From Rhizobium sp. FKL33 (GTDB lineage: Bacteria > Pseudomonadota > Alphaproteobacteria > Rhizobiales > Rhizobiaceae): a DNA stretch of 64,000 bases. Position 1 is the stretch's first letter. Every line of letters starts with the position of its first letter. Of the stretch, positions 51,730 through 61,067 are shown piece after piece. The position numbers and the translations under genes were made by a program. Location of the stretch: the NCBI RefSeq assembly GCF_005222915.1, contig NZ_STFX01000052.1:791-64790 (forward strand), given 5' to 3'. Below the pieces are notes generated by a model that was not told the origin of the DNA, did no database searches, and saw only the letters and a list, made by a program, of their open reading frames with translations.

Positions 51730-53742
51730 TTGTATAGCAGGGAGTTGCAGAGCGCCCCACAAGCGGGCTTGCAGGAGCGGCGCGTCCATGGCGACGCCTC
51801 TCGCGCGCTCGGCCATGTCGTGGCCTGCAACGGCTCCACCGCCACCCTTCTCGCCGTCACCGGCGGCGACGCCGGCGATGTCGCCAGCCAGCTGACGGTC
51901 GGCAAACTTCTCTCCATCGCCGTCGAGGACCGCCGCGTCGTCGCGCTGACGCGCGCCGCGCGCTCTGCATCCGACCAATGGCGAACCGGCGCCGCCAATG
52001 AGTTCCTCGTCGATCTGGAACTGGTCGGCGAAGTGCGGACGGGAACGGATGGCGTCGAACGCTTTTCCTCGGGCATTTCCAGCTATCCCTATCTCGGCGC
52101 CCCCGCTCACCAGATCCGCTCGATGGACCTGATGCGGATCTATGACAACGGCAAGCGCGAGAACTGCATCGTCGGACGGCTCAGCCAGGACGAATCGATC
52201 GAAGCCTCGATCCATATGCCCTCGATGCTGTCGCGACACTTCGCCATCGTCGGCTCCACCGGATCAGGCAAGTCGACCGCCGTGACGCTGCTGCTGCGCG
52301 AGGCGATCGCCTCGGATCCCAAACTCCGGGTGCTGATCCTCGATCCGCACAACGAATTCGCCGCCGCATTCCCCGACAAGAGCGTGGTGATCGACACCGG
52401 CAATCTCGACCTGCCCTTCTGGCTGTTTCGCCTGGAGGAGTTTTCCGAAGTTCTGTTTCGCGGCCGCCCCGCCGTTCCCGACGAACTCGATGCGCTACGC
52501 GATTTGATCCCCGAAGCCAAGCGCGGCTTTCGCGGCGCCGAAGCCGGCTCGCGGCGGCTGTCGGAGAAGAACGGCATCACCGCCGATACGCCCGTGCCCT
52601 ATCGAATCGCCGATCTCATGGCGCTGATCGACGAACGCATCGGCAAACTCGACGGCCGCAACGAAAAGCCATACCTGCGCGCGCTCAAATTAAGGCTGGC
52701 GGCGGCGATCAACGATCCCCGCTATCGCTTCATGTTCTCATCCAACACGATCAGCGACACGATCAACGAGACGATCGCCACCATCTTCCGCATTCCCGGC
52801 GGCGACCGGCCGATCAGCACCTTCCAGCTGGCCGGCATCCCCTCCGAAGTCGTCAATTCCGTAGCCTCGGTGCTCTGCCGCATGGCGTTTGAAATCGCGC
52901 TCTGGAGCAAAGGCGCGGTCAAACTGCTCGTCGTCTGCGAAGAAGCGCATCGCTATGTCCCGGCCGACGTCAATCTCGGTTTCGTGCCCACCCGCCAGGC
53001 CATCGCCCGCATCGCCAAGGAAGGCCGCAAATATGGCTGTTCGCTCGGCGTCATCACCCAGCGGCCCGGCGAACTCGACCAGACCATTCTATCGCAATGC
53101 TCCACCGTCTTTTCGCTCCGGCTTTCGAACGAACGCGACCAGGACATCATCCGCAAGGCGCTGCCCAATTCATCCGGTTCGGCGCTGAGTTTCATCTCTT
53201 CGCTCGCCAATGGCGAGGCGATCGCCTTCGGCGAAGCGGTGCCGGTGCCGATGCGGCTGAAGTTCAACCGCGTGCCCGAAAATCGTCTGCCGAGCGCCCA
53301 TGGCGTGGAGGTGGAGGAAGCCGAACTCGATCCGAACTCCATCAATCTCGGCATGGTGGTGGACCGGATGCGCTCCACGGGCGGGCCTGATATTTCCGAT
53401 TTCCAGTCGCGTATTTCGGCGGTGGAAGCCTCGATCTTCGACGCCGTCGTCACCGCCTCCGGCGGCGATGATCTCGACCTGCCTGCCCTTCGCGCCGATC
53501 CCGGTCCCTCGCCGCTCGAACCCTACAATCCGGGCATGCTGCCCGGCCAGGCGCGGGTGGAGCAGCCGGAGGCGCCGCGTGCCGATTCCCGGCTCGACCG
53601 CTATTCATCACTACTGAAATCCGAACACCGGCGTGAAGAGACGCCTTACGCCCCGACCGGCGGCGCCATGCCGCGTGAGGATCTCCTGGCGCGACGCCAG
53701 AGCATTCTGAAAAAGCCGCTCGACAGTCTGATCAAGCGCTGA
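51730..53742 (+). CDS. HerA-like ATP-binding protein (DUF87)
   Basis: 670 aa. Walker A AIVGSTGSGKSTAVTLLLRE at about residues 172-191 and LILDPHNEFAAAFP just after it. Walker B LLVVCEEAHRYVP and arginine-finger region IAKEGRKYGCSLGVITQRPG lie at about residues 400-440, typical of HerA/FtsK-type hexameric DNA translocases. The N-terminal ~140 residues look like a beta-barrel (HAS-barrel) region. A partner nuclease (NurA) is absent. TTG 51730 start with GGAG at 51718; it ends with an 11-bp convergent overlap with miaA. Role in DNA repair inferred from family. Confidence 0.82.
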   Translation: MYSRELQSAPQAGLQERRVHGDASRALGHVVACNGSTATLLAVTGGDAGDVASQLTVGKLLSIAVEDRRVVALTRAARSASDQWRTGAANEFLVDLELVGEVRTGTDGVERFSSGISSYPYLGAPAHQIRSMDLMRIYDNGKRENCIVGRLSQDESIEASIHMPSMLSRHFAIVGSTGSGKSTAVTLLLREAIASDPKLRVLILDPHNEFAAAFPDKSVVIDTGNLDLPFWLFRLEEFSEVLFRGRPAVPDELDALRDLIPEAKRGFRGAEAGSRRLSEKNGITADTPVPYRIADLMALIDERIGKLDGRNEKPYLRALKLRLAAAINDPRYRFMFSSNTISDTINETIATIFRIPGGDRPISTFQLAGIPSEVVNSVASVLCRMAFEIALWSKGAVKLLVVCEEAHRYVPADVNLGFVPTRQAIARIAKEGRKYGCSLGVITQRPGELDQTILSQCSTVFSLRLSNERDQDIIRKALPNSSGSALSFISSLANGEAIAFGEAVPVPMRLKFNRVPENRLPSAHGVEVEEAELDPNSINLGMVVDRMRSTGGPDISDFQSRISAVEASIFDAVVTASGGDDLDLPALRADPGPSPLEPYNPGMLPGQARVEQPEAPRADSRLDRYSSLLKSEHRREETPYAPTGGAMPREDLLARRQSILKKPLDSLIKR

Positions 53743-54631
53743 GCGGACCCAACTCTGAAGCCGAACCGATTCTCGTCCAGCTCGCATCCATCTGGTTGCG
53801 GAACCAGGTCGACTGCCGTTTGGCGTATTGGCGCGTTGCGGCGGAGGAGCGTTCGATCGCCTCCTCACGGGTGATTTTACCGCCGAGCATCTCGGCGATC
53901 TGTGCGACGCCGATCGCCTTCATCGCCGGCATCGCGGCCGGCAGACCGAGCGCCAGAAGCGCTTCGACCTCGGCGACCGCTCCCTCTTCCATCATTGTCT
54001 TGAAGCGTCGGTTGATGCGCTCATGCAGCAGGTTTCGGTCGGGCTCGAGAATGATCTTGCGTGCGGCGGCAGGGTCGATCAAGGCAGGTCCGGAGGCCTC
54101 CTGCAACGCGCGGATCGAGCGGCCGGTCACGGAATGGATTTCCAGGGCCCGCACGATGCGTTGGCCATCGGCGGGATTGAGCGTGGCCGCAGCCACAGGA
54201 TCGCGCCGGCCAAGCTCAGCATGCAGCGCCTCGGCCCCCTCTTCCACGAGCCGCTGACGCCATGACGCGCGAACCTCCTCGGGGATTTCGGGCATTTCGG
54301 AAAGGCCGCCGGTCAGCGCCTTGAAGTAGAGCCCAGTTCCGCCGACGAAGACCGGCAACTTGCCCCGCGCTTTGATGTCGGCAAGCAGAGGCTCGACCCG
54401 ACGCAGCCATGATCCCGTGGAAAACGCCTCGTCCGGAGCAACGACGCCATAGAGATGATGCGCCGCGCTGCGCGTCTCTTCCGGCCGCGGTCGCGCCGTC
54501 AGCCAGTCGAGCACCGAATAGACCTGCATGCTGTCGGCGTTGATCACCTCGCCGCAATGACGTTGCGCCAGCTCCGCCGCCAGAGCGGACTTGCCGCTCG
54601 CCGTCGGCCCGGTTATCAGGATCGCGTCCAT
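53732..54631 (-). CDS. miaA: tRNA dimethylallyltransferase
   Basis: 299 aa. Adds the isoprenoid group to A37 of UNN-reading tRNAs from dimethylallyl-PP. The P-loop ITGPTASGKSALAAELAQRH is at residues 6-25, then GEVINADSMQVYSVLDWLTA with the DSxQ motif, VFVGGTGLYFKALTGGLSEM, and RQYAKRQSTWFRNQM at the C-terminus. Divergent from serB (21 bp apart) and convergent with the HerA-like gene. Confidence 0.96.
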   Translation of the reverse strand: MDAILITGPTASGKSALAAELAQRHCGEVINADSMQVYSVLDWLTARPRPEETRSAAHHLYGVVAPDEAFSTGSWLRRVEPLLADIKARGKLPVFVGGTGLYFKALTGGLSEMPEIPEEVRASWRQRLVEEGAEALHAELGRRDPVAAATLNPADGQRIVRALEIHSVTGRSIRALQEASGPALIDPAAARKIILEPDRNLLHERINRRFKTMMEEGAVAEVEALLALGLPAAMPAMKAIGVAQIAEMLGGKITREEAIERSSAATRQYAKRQSTWFRNQMDASWTRIGSASELGPLSA

Positions 54632-54652
54632 TCACCCATCCGAGGAAGTCCG

Positions 54653-55543
54653 ATGGCTCTTGTCGCCACTCTCATTGCCAATCCGTCCCATCCTGTACTG
54701 GTTCCGCGTCTGGCTGAAAAGGCGGCGGCGGCGATTTCCGCATCGGGATTGTACTGGCTCGCCGATGGCGTCGCCGCCGACATCGCGCTGCGCGACGGCG
54801 TGAGCGCGCCAGAAGCCGATGCGGCTTTGCGACAGGCGCTGGACGGCGAAACGATCGACGTGGTCGTGCAAGACTACGAAACGCGCCGCAAGCGCCTGCT
54901 GATCGCCGACATGGACTCAACCATGATCGGCCAGGAATGCATCGACGAACTCGCCGCCGAAGTCGGCCTCAAGGATCTGGTGGCGGCGATCACCGCCCGC
55001 GCCATGAATGGCGAGATCGCCTTCGAGCCCGCCCTGCGCGAACGGGTCGCGTTGCTCAAGGGCCTGCCGCTGTCTGTGGTGGACGAAGTGATCGCCAAGC
55101 GCATCACGCTGACCCCCGGCGGCATTGAGCTCGTACGCACGATGAAGGCCAAGGGGCATTACACCGCCCTCGTCTCGGGCGGCTTCACCGTCTTCACCGG
55201 CCCGATCGCCGAACAGATCGGCTTTCATGAAAACCGCGCCAACATCCTTCTCCATGACGATGGCCTGCTGACCGGCGAGGTCGCCGAACCCATTCTCGGC
55301 AAGCAGGCCAAGGTCGACGCGCTGCTCGACATCGCCGGCAAGCTCGGCATTTCGCCCGAAGACGCCATGGCGGTCGGCGACGGCGCCAATGACCTCGGCA
55401 TGATCAAGCTCGCCGGCTCAGGCGTCGCGCTGCACGCGAAACCTGTTGTCGCCGCCGAGGCCGGCATGCGCATCGATCACGGCGACCTCACCGCGCTCCT
55501 CTACATCCAGGGGTATCGGAAGACGGATTTCCATAACGCCTGA
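54653..55543 (+). CDS. serB: Phosphoserine phosphatase
   Basis: 296 aa HAD enzyme, last step of serine synthesis. The nucleophile motif LLIADMDSTMIGQECIDELA has Asp86 and Asp88. LVSGGFTVFTGPIAEQIGFH is motif II, and the C-terminal VGDGANDLGMIKLAGSGVAL is motif III/IV. The N-terminal ~80 residues form an ACT-like domain, as usual for proteobacterial SerB. ATG 54653 chosen with GAGGAAG upstream; the longer frame to 54455 is antisense to miaA. Confidence 0.96.
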   Translation: MALVATLIANPSHPVLVPRLAEKAAAAISASGLYWLADGVAADIALRDGVSAPEADAALRQALDGETIDVVVQDYETRRKRLLIADMDSTMIGQECIDELAAEVGLKDLVAAITARAMNGEIAFEPALRERVALLKGLPLSVVDEVIAKRITLTPGGIELVRTMKAKGHYTALVSGGFTVFTGPIAEQIGFHENRANILLHDDGLLTGEVAEPILGKQAKVDALLDIAGKLGISPEDAMAVGDGANDLGMIKLAGSGVALHAKPVVAAEAGMRIDHGDLTALLYIQGYRKTDFHNA

Positions 55544-55592
55544 CGCGCGCTACGCTCGGCGGTGTACAGGCGCCGCCGATTGGGCTAAGCTC

Positions 55593-55886
55593 ATGCTGTT
55601 CGAATGGGATGAAAACAAGAACCGGATCAACAAAGCCAAACACGGCGTGTCGTTCGAATTGGCGGCGCAAGCGTGGAAGGATCCGCATCTTTGGACATTC
55701 CAGGGTGAAGTCATCGATGGAGAGGCGCGCGAACATTCGATCGGCATGATCGGCGCGGCAACCCTGTTACTGGTGGTCCATACGGGTCGCGATCGCAATG
55801 GCCAAGAAATCATCCGCATCATCAGCGCCCGTCGGGCCACGGCTCGGGAAGCGCATGTTTACCGACATGGACGAGATGTCCGCTGA
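55593..55886 (+). CDS. brnT: BrnT-type toxin
   Basis: 97 aa RelE-fold ribonuclease. MLFEWDENKNRINKAKHGVS is the family signature, then FQGEVIDGEAREHSIGMIG and IRIISARRATAREAHVYRHG with conserved catalytic Arg/His. The antitoxin reading frame overlaps its end by 32 bp, typical of brnTA. It is 49 bp after serB on the same strand. Confidence 0.92.
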   Translation: MLFEWDENKNRINKAKHGVSFELAAQAWKDPHLWTFQGEVIDGEAREHSIGMIGAATLLLVVHTGRDRNGQEIIRIISARRATAREAHVYRHGRDVR

Positions 55887-56139
55887 GCTTCAGGCGGAAC
55901 TCGCCGCGCTTGAAGCGAAAGGCGATCGGGACATCGACACCAGCGATGCGCCTGAAATGTCGATGGAACAGATGTTTGCGGGGCGTCGCCGGTCGGGCTC
56001 CGGCGTAGGATTGGTTTCGATTGATCCCGACATCCTGGCCGATTTTCGGCGCACAACCGGGCAGGATGATCCGACCACAGAGATCAATCGTGTGCTGCGC
56101 GCTTATACGAAGACCCTGGAACGCAATCCTGCCGAATAG
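55855..56139 (+). CDS. brnA: BrnA-type antitoxin
   Basis: 94 aa. MSAELQAELAALEAKGDRDI, followed by DTSDAPE, matches the BrnA N-terminus. The ribbon-helix-helix part is VSIDPDILADFRRTTGQDDP and following, near the C-terminus. ATG 55855 chosen because GGAAG stands 6-10 bases upstream; ATG 55798 in the same frame is possible. It should bind BrnT and repress the operon. Confidence 0.85.
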   Translation: MFTDMDEMSAELQAELAALEAKGDRDIDTSDAPEMSMEQMFAGRRRSGSGVGLVSIDPDILADFRRTTGQDDPTTEINRVLRAYTKTLERNPAE

Positions 56140-56145
56140 ACCGAC

Positions 56146-56712
56146 ATGCTCATCCTGAAAACGCCCCGCCTCATCATCCGCAACTGGCGCGATGACGACC
56201 GCGATCTCTTCCATGAGATCAATTCCGATCCGGTGGTGATGGAGTATTTCCCGCATCGCCGCGACCGGGCGGAATCGGACGCCCTGTTCGATTTCAATCG
56301 CAGCCGTATCACCGAACGCGGCTTCGGCTTCTACGCCCTGGCGCTCGCCGAGACGGATGAGCCGATCGGATTTTGCGGGCTGGCGCTAGTTACCGTTTCA
56401 GGGATTTTTGCAGATGACGCGATCGAGATCGGCTGGCGGCTGGCGCATCGCCATTGGGGCAAGGGCTATGTGACGGAGGCGGGACGCGCGCTGCTGCGCT
56501 ATGGCTTCGAGACGCGGGGCCTCGACGAAATCGTCAGCTTCGCCGTCACCCAAAACCGGCGCTCGACCGCCGTCATGGAGCGGATCGGCCTCAAGCGTCA
56601 GCCGGAACGGGATTTCGATTCTCCGCGCATTCCTGACGACATGCCGCATCTGAAACGCCATGCCGTCTATGCGCTCACGGCGGAGGAATGGCGCGCCGCG
56701 CCGCTCGCCTGA
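56146..56712 (+). CDS. GNAT family N-acetyltransferase (RimJ/RimL-like)
   Basis: 188 aa. LILKTPRLIIRNWRDDDRDL is the usual RimJ/RimL start. The acetyl-CoA site reads IGWRLAHRHWGKGYVTEAGR (Q/R-x-x-G-x-G/A), followed by SFAVTQNRRSTAVMERIGLK. Substrate unknown; could be a ribosomal or small-molecule amine. It starts 6 bp after brnA, and the two may be co-transcribed, though functional linkage is not obvious. Convergent with degP. Confidence 0.9.
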   Translation: MLILKTPRLIIRNWRDDDRDLFHEINSDPVVMEYFPHRRDRAESDALFDFNRSRITERGFGFYALALAETDEPIGFCGLALVTVSGIFADDAIEIGWRLAHRHWGKGYVTEAGRALLRYGFETRGLDEIVSFAVTQNRRSTAVMERIGLKRQPERDFDSPRIPDDMPHLKRHAVYALTAEEWRAAPLA

Positions 56713-56722
56713 CCTCCCGCTG

Positions 56723-58294
56723 CTATTCGAGCGGAACCGCCACCAGCCGCAACTCGCCCTTGGCGTTGGCGATCATCAGATAGGCGTTGCGGCGATCGTT
56801 TTCCTTGAGGCCGGCCAGCTTTTCCGCCAGTTGCTCCGGCGTATCGACGAAATCCTGCGCGACCTCGACGATCACGTCGCCCTTGCGGATACCCTTGGCA
56901 TAGGCCTCGGTGTCCTCGGGCGCGTCGAGCACCAGAACGCCCTCGACGGATTCCGGGATCTTCAATTCCTTGCGATTTTCCGGCGTCAGCGCTGCGACCG
57001 TCAATCCCAGCGTATCGTCAGGGGTGATGCCGGCCGGCTTGTCGCCCTTGTCCGCGTCATCGGCCTTGCCGGCGTCGGGCTCAGGATTGGTTGCAGCCGC
57101 CTCGTCGGTCTTCGCCTTGGCGTCTTCTTCCGGCTGGCGGGCCAGCGTCACCTTGATCGTCATCTCCGCGCCGTCGCGCAGGATGACCATGTCGAGCGGC
57201 TTGCCGATCGGGCTTTCGGCGACGATGCGGGTAAGATCGCGCATTTCACGCACGTCGAAGCCGTCGAGCTTGAGCACGATGTCGCCGGTCTTCAACACGC
57301 CGTTGTCGACCGGTCCCCCCTTGATGACGCCGGAGATCAGCGCGCCGCGCGGCGTCTCGAGTTTCAACGTGTCGATCATGTCCTCGGTGACGGGCTGAAT
57401 ACGCACGCCGAGCCAGCCGCGCCGCGTTTCGCCATAGAGCCGGAGCTGGTTGACGACATTCGCGGCAATCTCCGTCGGCACTGCGAAGCCGATGCCGATC
57501 GACCCGCCGGTCGGAGAGATGATGGCGGTGTTGATGCCGATCACCTCGCCATGCATGTTGAACAGCGGACCGCCGGAATTGCCTCGGTTGATGGCGGCGT
57601 CGGTCTGGATGAAATTGTCATAGGGCCCGGCATTGATGTTGCGGTTGCGGGCCGAGATGATGCCGACCGACACCGAACCGCCGAGACCGAACGGATTGCC
57701 GATCGCCATCACCCAGTCGCCGATCCGCATCTTGCGGGAATCGCCGAGCCGCACGAAGCGCAGCGGCTTCTTGGGCTCGACCTTGAGCACCGCGAGGTCG
57801 GTCTTGGTGTCGGTGCCGACGAGCTTCGCCTTGAGCTTCGAGCCATTGGCGAAATTGACCTCGATATCGGTGGCGCCTTCAATGACGTGGTTGTTGGTGA
57901 CGATATAGCCGGCCGGATCGATCACGAAGCCGGAGCCGAGCGAACTGACTTTCTCGTTCGAGTCGGTGTTGCCGTCCTTCTTCTTGAAATAGTCGTCGAA
58001 CAGATCCTGGAAGGGCGAGCCTTCCGGCAGGTTCGGCGAGGGGAATCCCTGATCCGCCTCCGCGCCATCGGACTTGGCGTTCTGCAGGATGGCGATGTTG
58101 ACCACGGCGTCGGTGAGGCTTTCCGCCAGATCCGCCACGGATTCGGGACCGTGATCGCGCGCGGTCGATTGGGCCTCCTGCGCGGAAAGCGCCGCTGGCG
58201 ACAGAACGGCTCCGCATGCGATCGTCGCCGTCGCCGCGAGCGTCACCGCCCGTCGCGCGCCGAACCTGCCGACGCCCTTACCTTCTGCTTTCAT
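56723..58294 (-). CDS. degP: Periplasmic Do-type serine endoprotease/chaperone
   Basis: 523 aa. Signal peptide (residues ~16-38: VTLAATATIACGAVLSPAAL, cleavage near AQE) directs it to the periplasm. Catalytic triad His136 (YIVTNNHVIEGA), Asp166 (TDLAVLK) and Ser240 (NRGNSGGPLF) is intact. Two PDZ domains follow (about 295-385 and 430-520), with a charged linker of about 40 residues (EEDAKAKTDEAAATNPEPDA onwards). It lies just downstream of hflC-hflK on the same strand with 135 bp between, the usual neighbourhood in Alphaproteobacteria. Confidence 0.95.
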   Translation of the reverse strand: MKAEGKGVGRFGARRAVTLAATATIACGAVLSPAALSAQEAQSTARDHGPESVADLAESLTDAVVNIAILQNAKSDGAEADQGFPSPNLPEGSPFQDLFDDYFKKKDGNTDSNEKVSSLGSGFVIDPAGYIVTNNHVIEGATDIEVNFANGSKLKAKLVGTDTKTDLAVLKVEPKKPLRFVRLGDSRKMRIGDWVMAIGNPFGLGGSVSVGIISARNRNINAGPYDNFIQTDAAINRGNSGGPLFNMHGEVIGINTAIISPTGGSIGIGFAVPTEIAANVVNQLRLYGETRRGWLGVRIQPVTEDMIDTLKLETPRGALISGVIKGGPVDNGVLKTGDIVLKLDGFDVREMRDLTRIVAESPIGKPLDMVILRDGAEMTIKVTLARQPEEDAKAKTDEAAATNPEPDAGKADDADKGDKPAGITPDDTLGLTVAALTPENRKELKIPESVEGVLVLDAPEDTEAYAKGIRKGDVIVEVAQDFVDTPEQLAEKLAGLKENDRRNAYLMIANAKGELRLVAVPLE

Positions 58295-58429
58295 ACCGTA
58301 ACCCTCACCAAGCCGGGCGCGCCTCGCCCGGAATCAGGCTGGCAGCATGCACGTCATTTTTGACGAAGAAGGGGCTGCTGGCTAGAGCAACCCCTTCTCA
58401 ACTGATTAAATTCGCCGTGAGCGGCGGAT

Positions 58430-59338
58430 TTATTGCGCCGGCGCCGGCGCTGTTTCCGATTTCGGAACTTCGCTGTTGAAGTACTGGAAGAATTCCGAGT
58501 TCGGCGACAGCACGAGGGTCGAGTCCCCCGACCCCAGCGACTGCTGATAGGCCTGCATCGAGCGGTAGAAGGCGTAGAATTCCGGATCGCGGGAGAAAGC
58601 CTCGCCATAGATGCGGTTGCGCTCGGCTTCGCCCTGACCGCGGAGGATCTGCGCGTCCTTGCTGGCGGCGGCGACGATTTCCACCTTGCCGCGATCAGCC
58701 ACGGCCCGACGACGCTGGGCGCCTTCGTTACCGCGTGCGCGGATCGCTTCGGCTTCCGCCAGACGCTCGGCTTTCATGCGGTCGAAGGTCTGCTGCGAAA
58801 CTTCCTTGGTGAGATCCGTGCGGCGGATGCGGACATCGGTGATGGTGAGGCCGAGGGACTCCGCATCCTTGGTGATGTCGTTGCGCACTTCCTTCATCAT
58901 CGAGGCGCGCTCGTTGGACAGAGCGGCTTCGAAGCCGCGCAGACCGTAGACGCGGCGCAGAGCCGAATCGAGGCGGGTGCGCAGCCGGCTTTCAGCCTGC
59001 ACGACGTCACCGGCGGCGATTTCGCGGAACAGCCGGGCATTGGTGATCTTGTAGACCAGGAAGGCGTCGACTTCATAGAATTTGCCGCCTGACACCTGCA
59101 CGCGCATATTGTCGAGGTCCAGACGCAGTTCCTGGTTCGACACATACTGGACGCGGTCGGCGTCGAGGAAGGCGAAGGGCATCTTGAAATAGATGCCGGG
59201 TTCGGTCTTCACGTCGGTGATCTGACCAAAGCGGATGACGATCGCCTGCTGGCGGGCGTTGACAATGAAGAAAGACGAAAACAGCCCGACGACGATGACG
59301 AACAGGCCAATGGCCGCGAAAGCGAGACGATTGGTCAT
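58430..59338 (-). CDS. hflC: Membrane protease regulator HflC
   Basis: 302 aa. One N-terminal membrane anchor (LAFAAIGLFVIVVGLFSSFF, residues 5-24) and a periplasmic SPFH/Band 7 domain (QAIVIRFGQITDVKTEPGIY onwards). RMKAERLAEAEAIRARGNEG is the typical HflC helix. It forms a ring with HflK around FtsH and limits its degradation of membrane proteins. It overlaps hflK by 4 bp (ATGA), so they are co-translated. Confidence 0.96.
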   Translation of the reverse strand: MTNRLAFAAIGLFVIVVGLFSSFFIVNARQQAIVIRFGQITDVKTEPGIYFKMPFAFLDADRVQYVSNQELRLDLDNMRVQVSGGKFYEVDAFLVYKITNARLFREIAAGDVVQAESRLRTRLDSALRRVYGLRGFEAALSNERASMMKEVRNDITKDAESLGLTITDVRIRRTDLTKEVSQQTFDRMKAERLAEAEAIRARGNEGAQRRRAVADRGKVEIVAAASKDAQILRGQGEAERNRIYGEAFSRDPEFYAFYRSMQAYQQSLGSGDSTLVLSPNSEFFQYFNSEVPKSETAPAPAQ

Positions 59339-60423
59339 TTCTGCGTCTCCTTCTGGACCGGCTGGGTCAGCTGGTTGAGCGGCAGCAGCGGCACGACGCC
59401 ATTCTGACCGCCGTTCGAGTCGGTGATGACCTTCTTGGAGTTCTGCAGCACCTGCTCCATGGTTTCCAGATAGAGACGCTTTCGGGTGATGTCCGGAGCC
59501 TTCTTGTATTGCTCATAGACCGACAGGAAGCGCTGTCCCTCGCCTTCCGCTTCCTTGACGACGCGGTTCTTGTAGGCTGCGGCTTCTTCGCGGATCTTGG
59601 CGGCCTCACCATTCGCCTGGCCACGAACCTGGTTGGCGTATTGGTTGGACTGCTCGATCATCTTGTCTTCGTCCTGCTCGGCGCGCTGGACTTCATCAAA
59701 GGCGCTCGACACTTCCTTGGGCGGCGACACGTCTTCGATCGACACGGTGTTGACCACGACGCCGAGCTGATAGCGATCGGCGGTCTGCTGGATCGAGTCC
59801 TTGACTTCCTGCGCGACGGCCTGGCGGTTGTCGCGGAAAATGTCCTGCGCCGGACGACGGCCGACCATTTCGCGCATCACCGAATCCGCCACCTGCGACA
59901 GCGTCTTGCCGGGCTCGGCGACATTGTAGAGATAGGCGCGCGGATCGCTGACCGAAAACAGCAGCGAGAACTGCACATTGACGATGTTCTGGTCGCCGGT
60001 GAGCATCAGGCCTTCGCCCTGGTCGCCGATGGCGCCGATCTTCTGCTGCTGTTCGGCGACATTGACCAGCTCTACGGTTTCGACCGGCCACATCACGAAA
60101 TGCAGGCCCGGGCCCGAGATTTCTTCCTTGGGCTTGCCGAACAGCGACTCGACGCCGCGCTCGTCCGGCTGGACGGTGTAGACGGCGTTGAGCAGCCAGA
60201 ACACTGCGAGCAGGATCACCACGATGACGACCACGCCGCCATTCATGCCGCCGGGGATCATGGTTTTCAACCGATCCTGGCTGCGCCGGATGATCTCGTC
60301 GAGATCCGGCGGCGTTCCGCCGCCGCGCGGCCGGTTCGGTCCCTGCCCCCAGGGACCCTGGTTTTTACCGCCGCCGCCGCCGCCCCATGGGCCGCCGCCG
60401 CCGTTCTGATTGCTCCAGGGCAT
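59335..60423 (-). CDS. hflK: Membrane protease regulator HflK
   Basis: 362 aa. Gly/Pro-rich N-terminus (MPWSNQNGGGGPWGGGGGGK), then a single membrane helix (NGGVVVIVVILLAVFWLLNA, about residues 59-78), the SPFH domain (VQPDERGVESLFGKPKEEIS, then GPGLHFVMWP) and the C-terminal coiled coil (VQRAEQDEDKMIEQSNQYAN, then QVRGQANGEAAKIREEAAAY). Partner of HflC. First gene of the hflKC pair; 125 bp separate it from folA. Confidence 0.96.
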   Translation of the reverse strand: MPWSNQNGGGGPWGGGGGGKNQGPWGQGPNRPRGGGTPPDLDEIIRRSQDRLKTMIPGGMNGGVVVIVVILLAVFWLLNAVYTVQPDERGVESLFGKPKEEISGPGLHFVMWPVETVELVNVAEQQQKIGAIGDQGEGLMLTGDQNIVNVQFSLLFSVSDPRAYLYNVAEPGKTLSQVADSVMREMVGRRPAQDIFRDNRQAVAQEVKDSIQQTADRYQLGVVVNTVSIEDVSPPKEVSSAFDEVQRAEQDEDKMIEQSNQYANQVRGQANGEAAKIREEAAAYKNRVVKEAEGEGQRFLSVYEQYKKAPDITRKRLYLETMEQVLQNSKKVITDSNGGQNGVVPLLPLNQLTQPVQKETQK

Positions 60424-60548
60424 TCACACCTCTTTTTGACAAACCTCAAGACCGACCATTCACGACAGCCGGTTTCCCGAACACTTTATAGGTATCCACC
60501 CCTGGTGTTTCAACGACGAGCGCCAGAGAACAGCGTTTTTTGCTGAAA

Positions 60549-61067
60549 TTATGTCCCTGTGACGGATCGCCGCCGGTAAGTGACGAACCGCGTCGGATAG
60601 TCGTCTTTTTCGCCAGCCGGCAATTCGTCCGGCTCCCCCGCCTCCCAGATCGCCGGATCTATGGCCGGAAAGAAAGTGTCGCCGTCGATCTCGGCGAGAA
60701 TATGGGTGACATGCAGGAGATCGGCCGTGTCGATGGCGATGCGATAGATCTCGCCGCCGCCGATCACGCAGATCTCGTCGACGCCGAGGCGCTTCGCCTC
60801 TTCCTTCGCAAGCGCAATGCCGGCTTGATAGTCATGAACGACGGAGACGCCGTCGGCGGAAAAGTCGCGATTGCGGGTGATGACGATGTTCGGCCGGCCG
60901 GGAAGCGGCCTGCCGATCGAGGCGTAGCATTTGCGTCCCATCACCACCGGCTTGCCCAAGGTCATCGCCTTGAAGCGCTTGAGATCGGAGGATTGACGCC
61001 AGGGCAGACCGTTGTCGCGCCCGATCACGCCATTCTCCGCCATGGCCACAACGACAGAGATCGTCAT
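60549..61067 (-). CDS. folA: Dihydrofolate reductase
   Basis: 172 aa. [20 protein letters not shown] with the Met20 loop, [20 protein letters not shown] with the active-site region (Asp at SSDLKRF), and [10 protein letters not shown] are standard. [20 protein letters not shown] is the C-terminal NADPH block. It reduces dihydrofolate to tetrahydrofolate. It overlaps thyA at ATGA, which makes the dihydrofolate that FolA recycles. Confidence 0.96.
   Translation of the reverse strand: MTISVVVAMAENGVIGRDNGLPWRQSSDLKRFKAMTLGKPVVMGRKCYASIGRPLPGRPNIVITRNRDFSADGVSVVHDYQAGIALAKEEAKRLGVDEICVIGGGEIYRIAIDTADLLHVTHILAEIDGDTFFPAIDPAIWEAGEPDELPAGEKDDYPTRFVTYRRRSVTGT

Noticed and set aside
56660-58363. Plus-strand open frame of 567 codons across degP
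   Set aside because: Antisense shadow; the minus-strand protein has the full catalytic triad and PDZ domains.
58380-58430. Hairpin between hflC and degP as a terminator
   Set aside because: The stem (AAATCCGCCG with a mismatch) lacks a T-run on the hflC strand, so the evidence is too weak.
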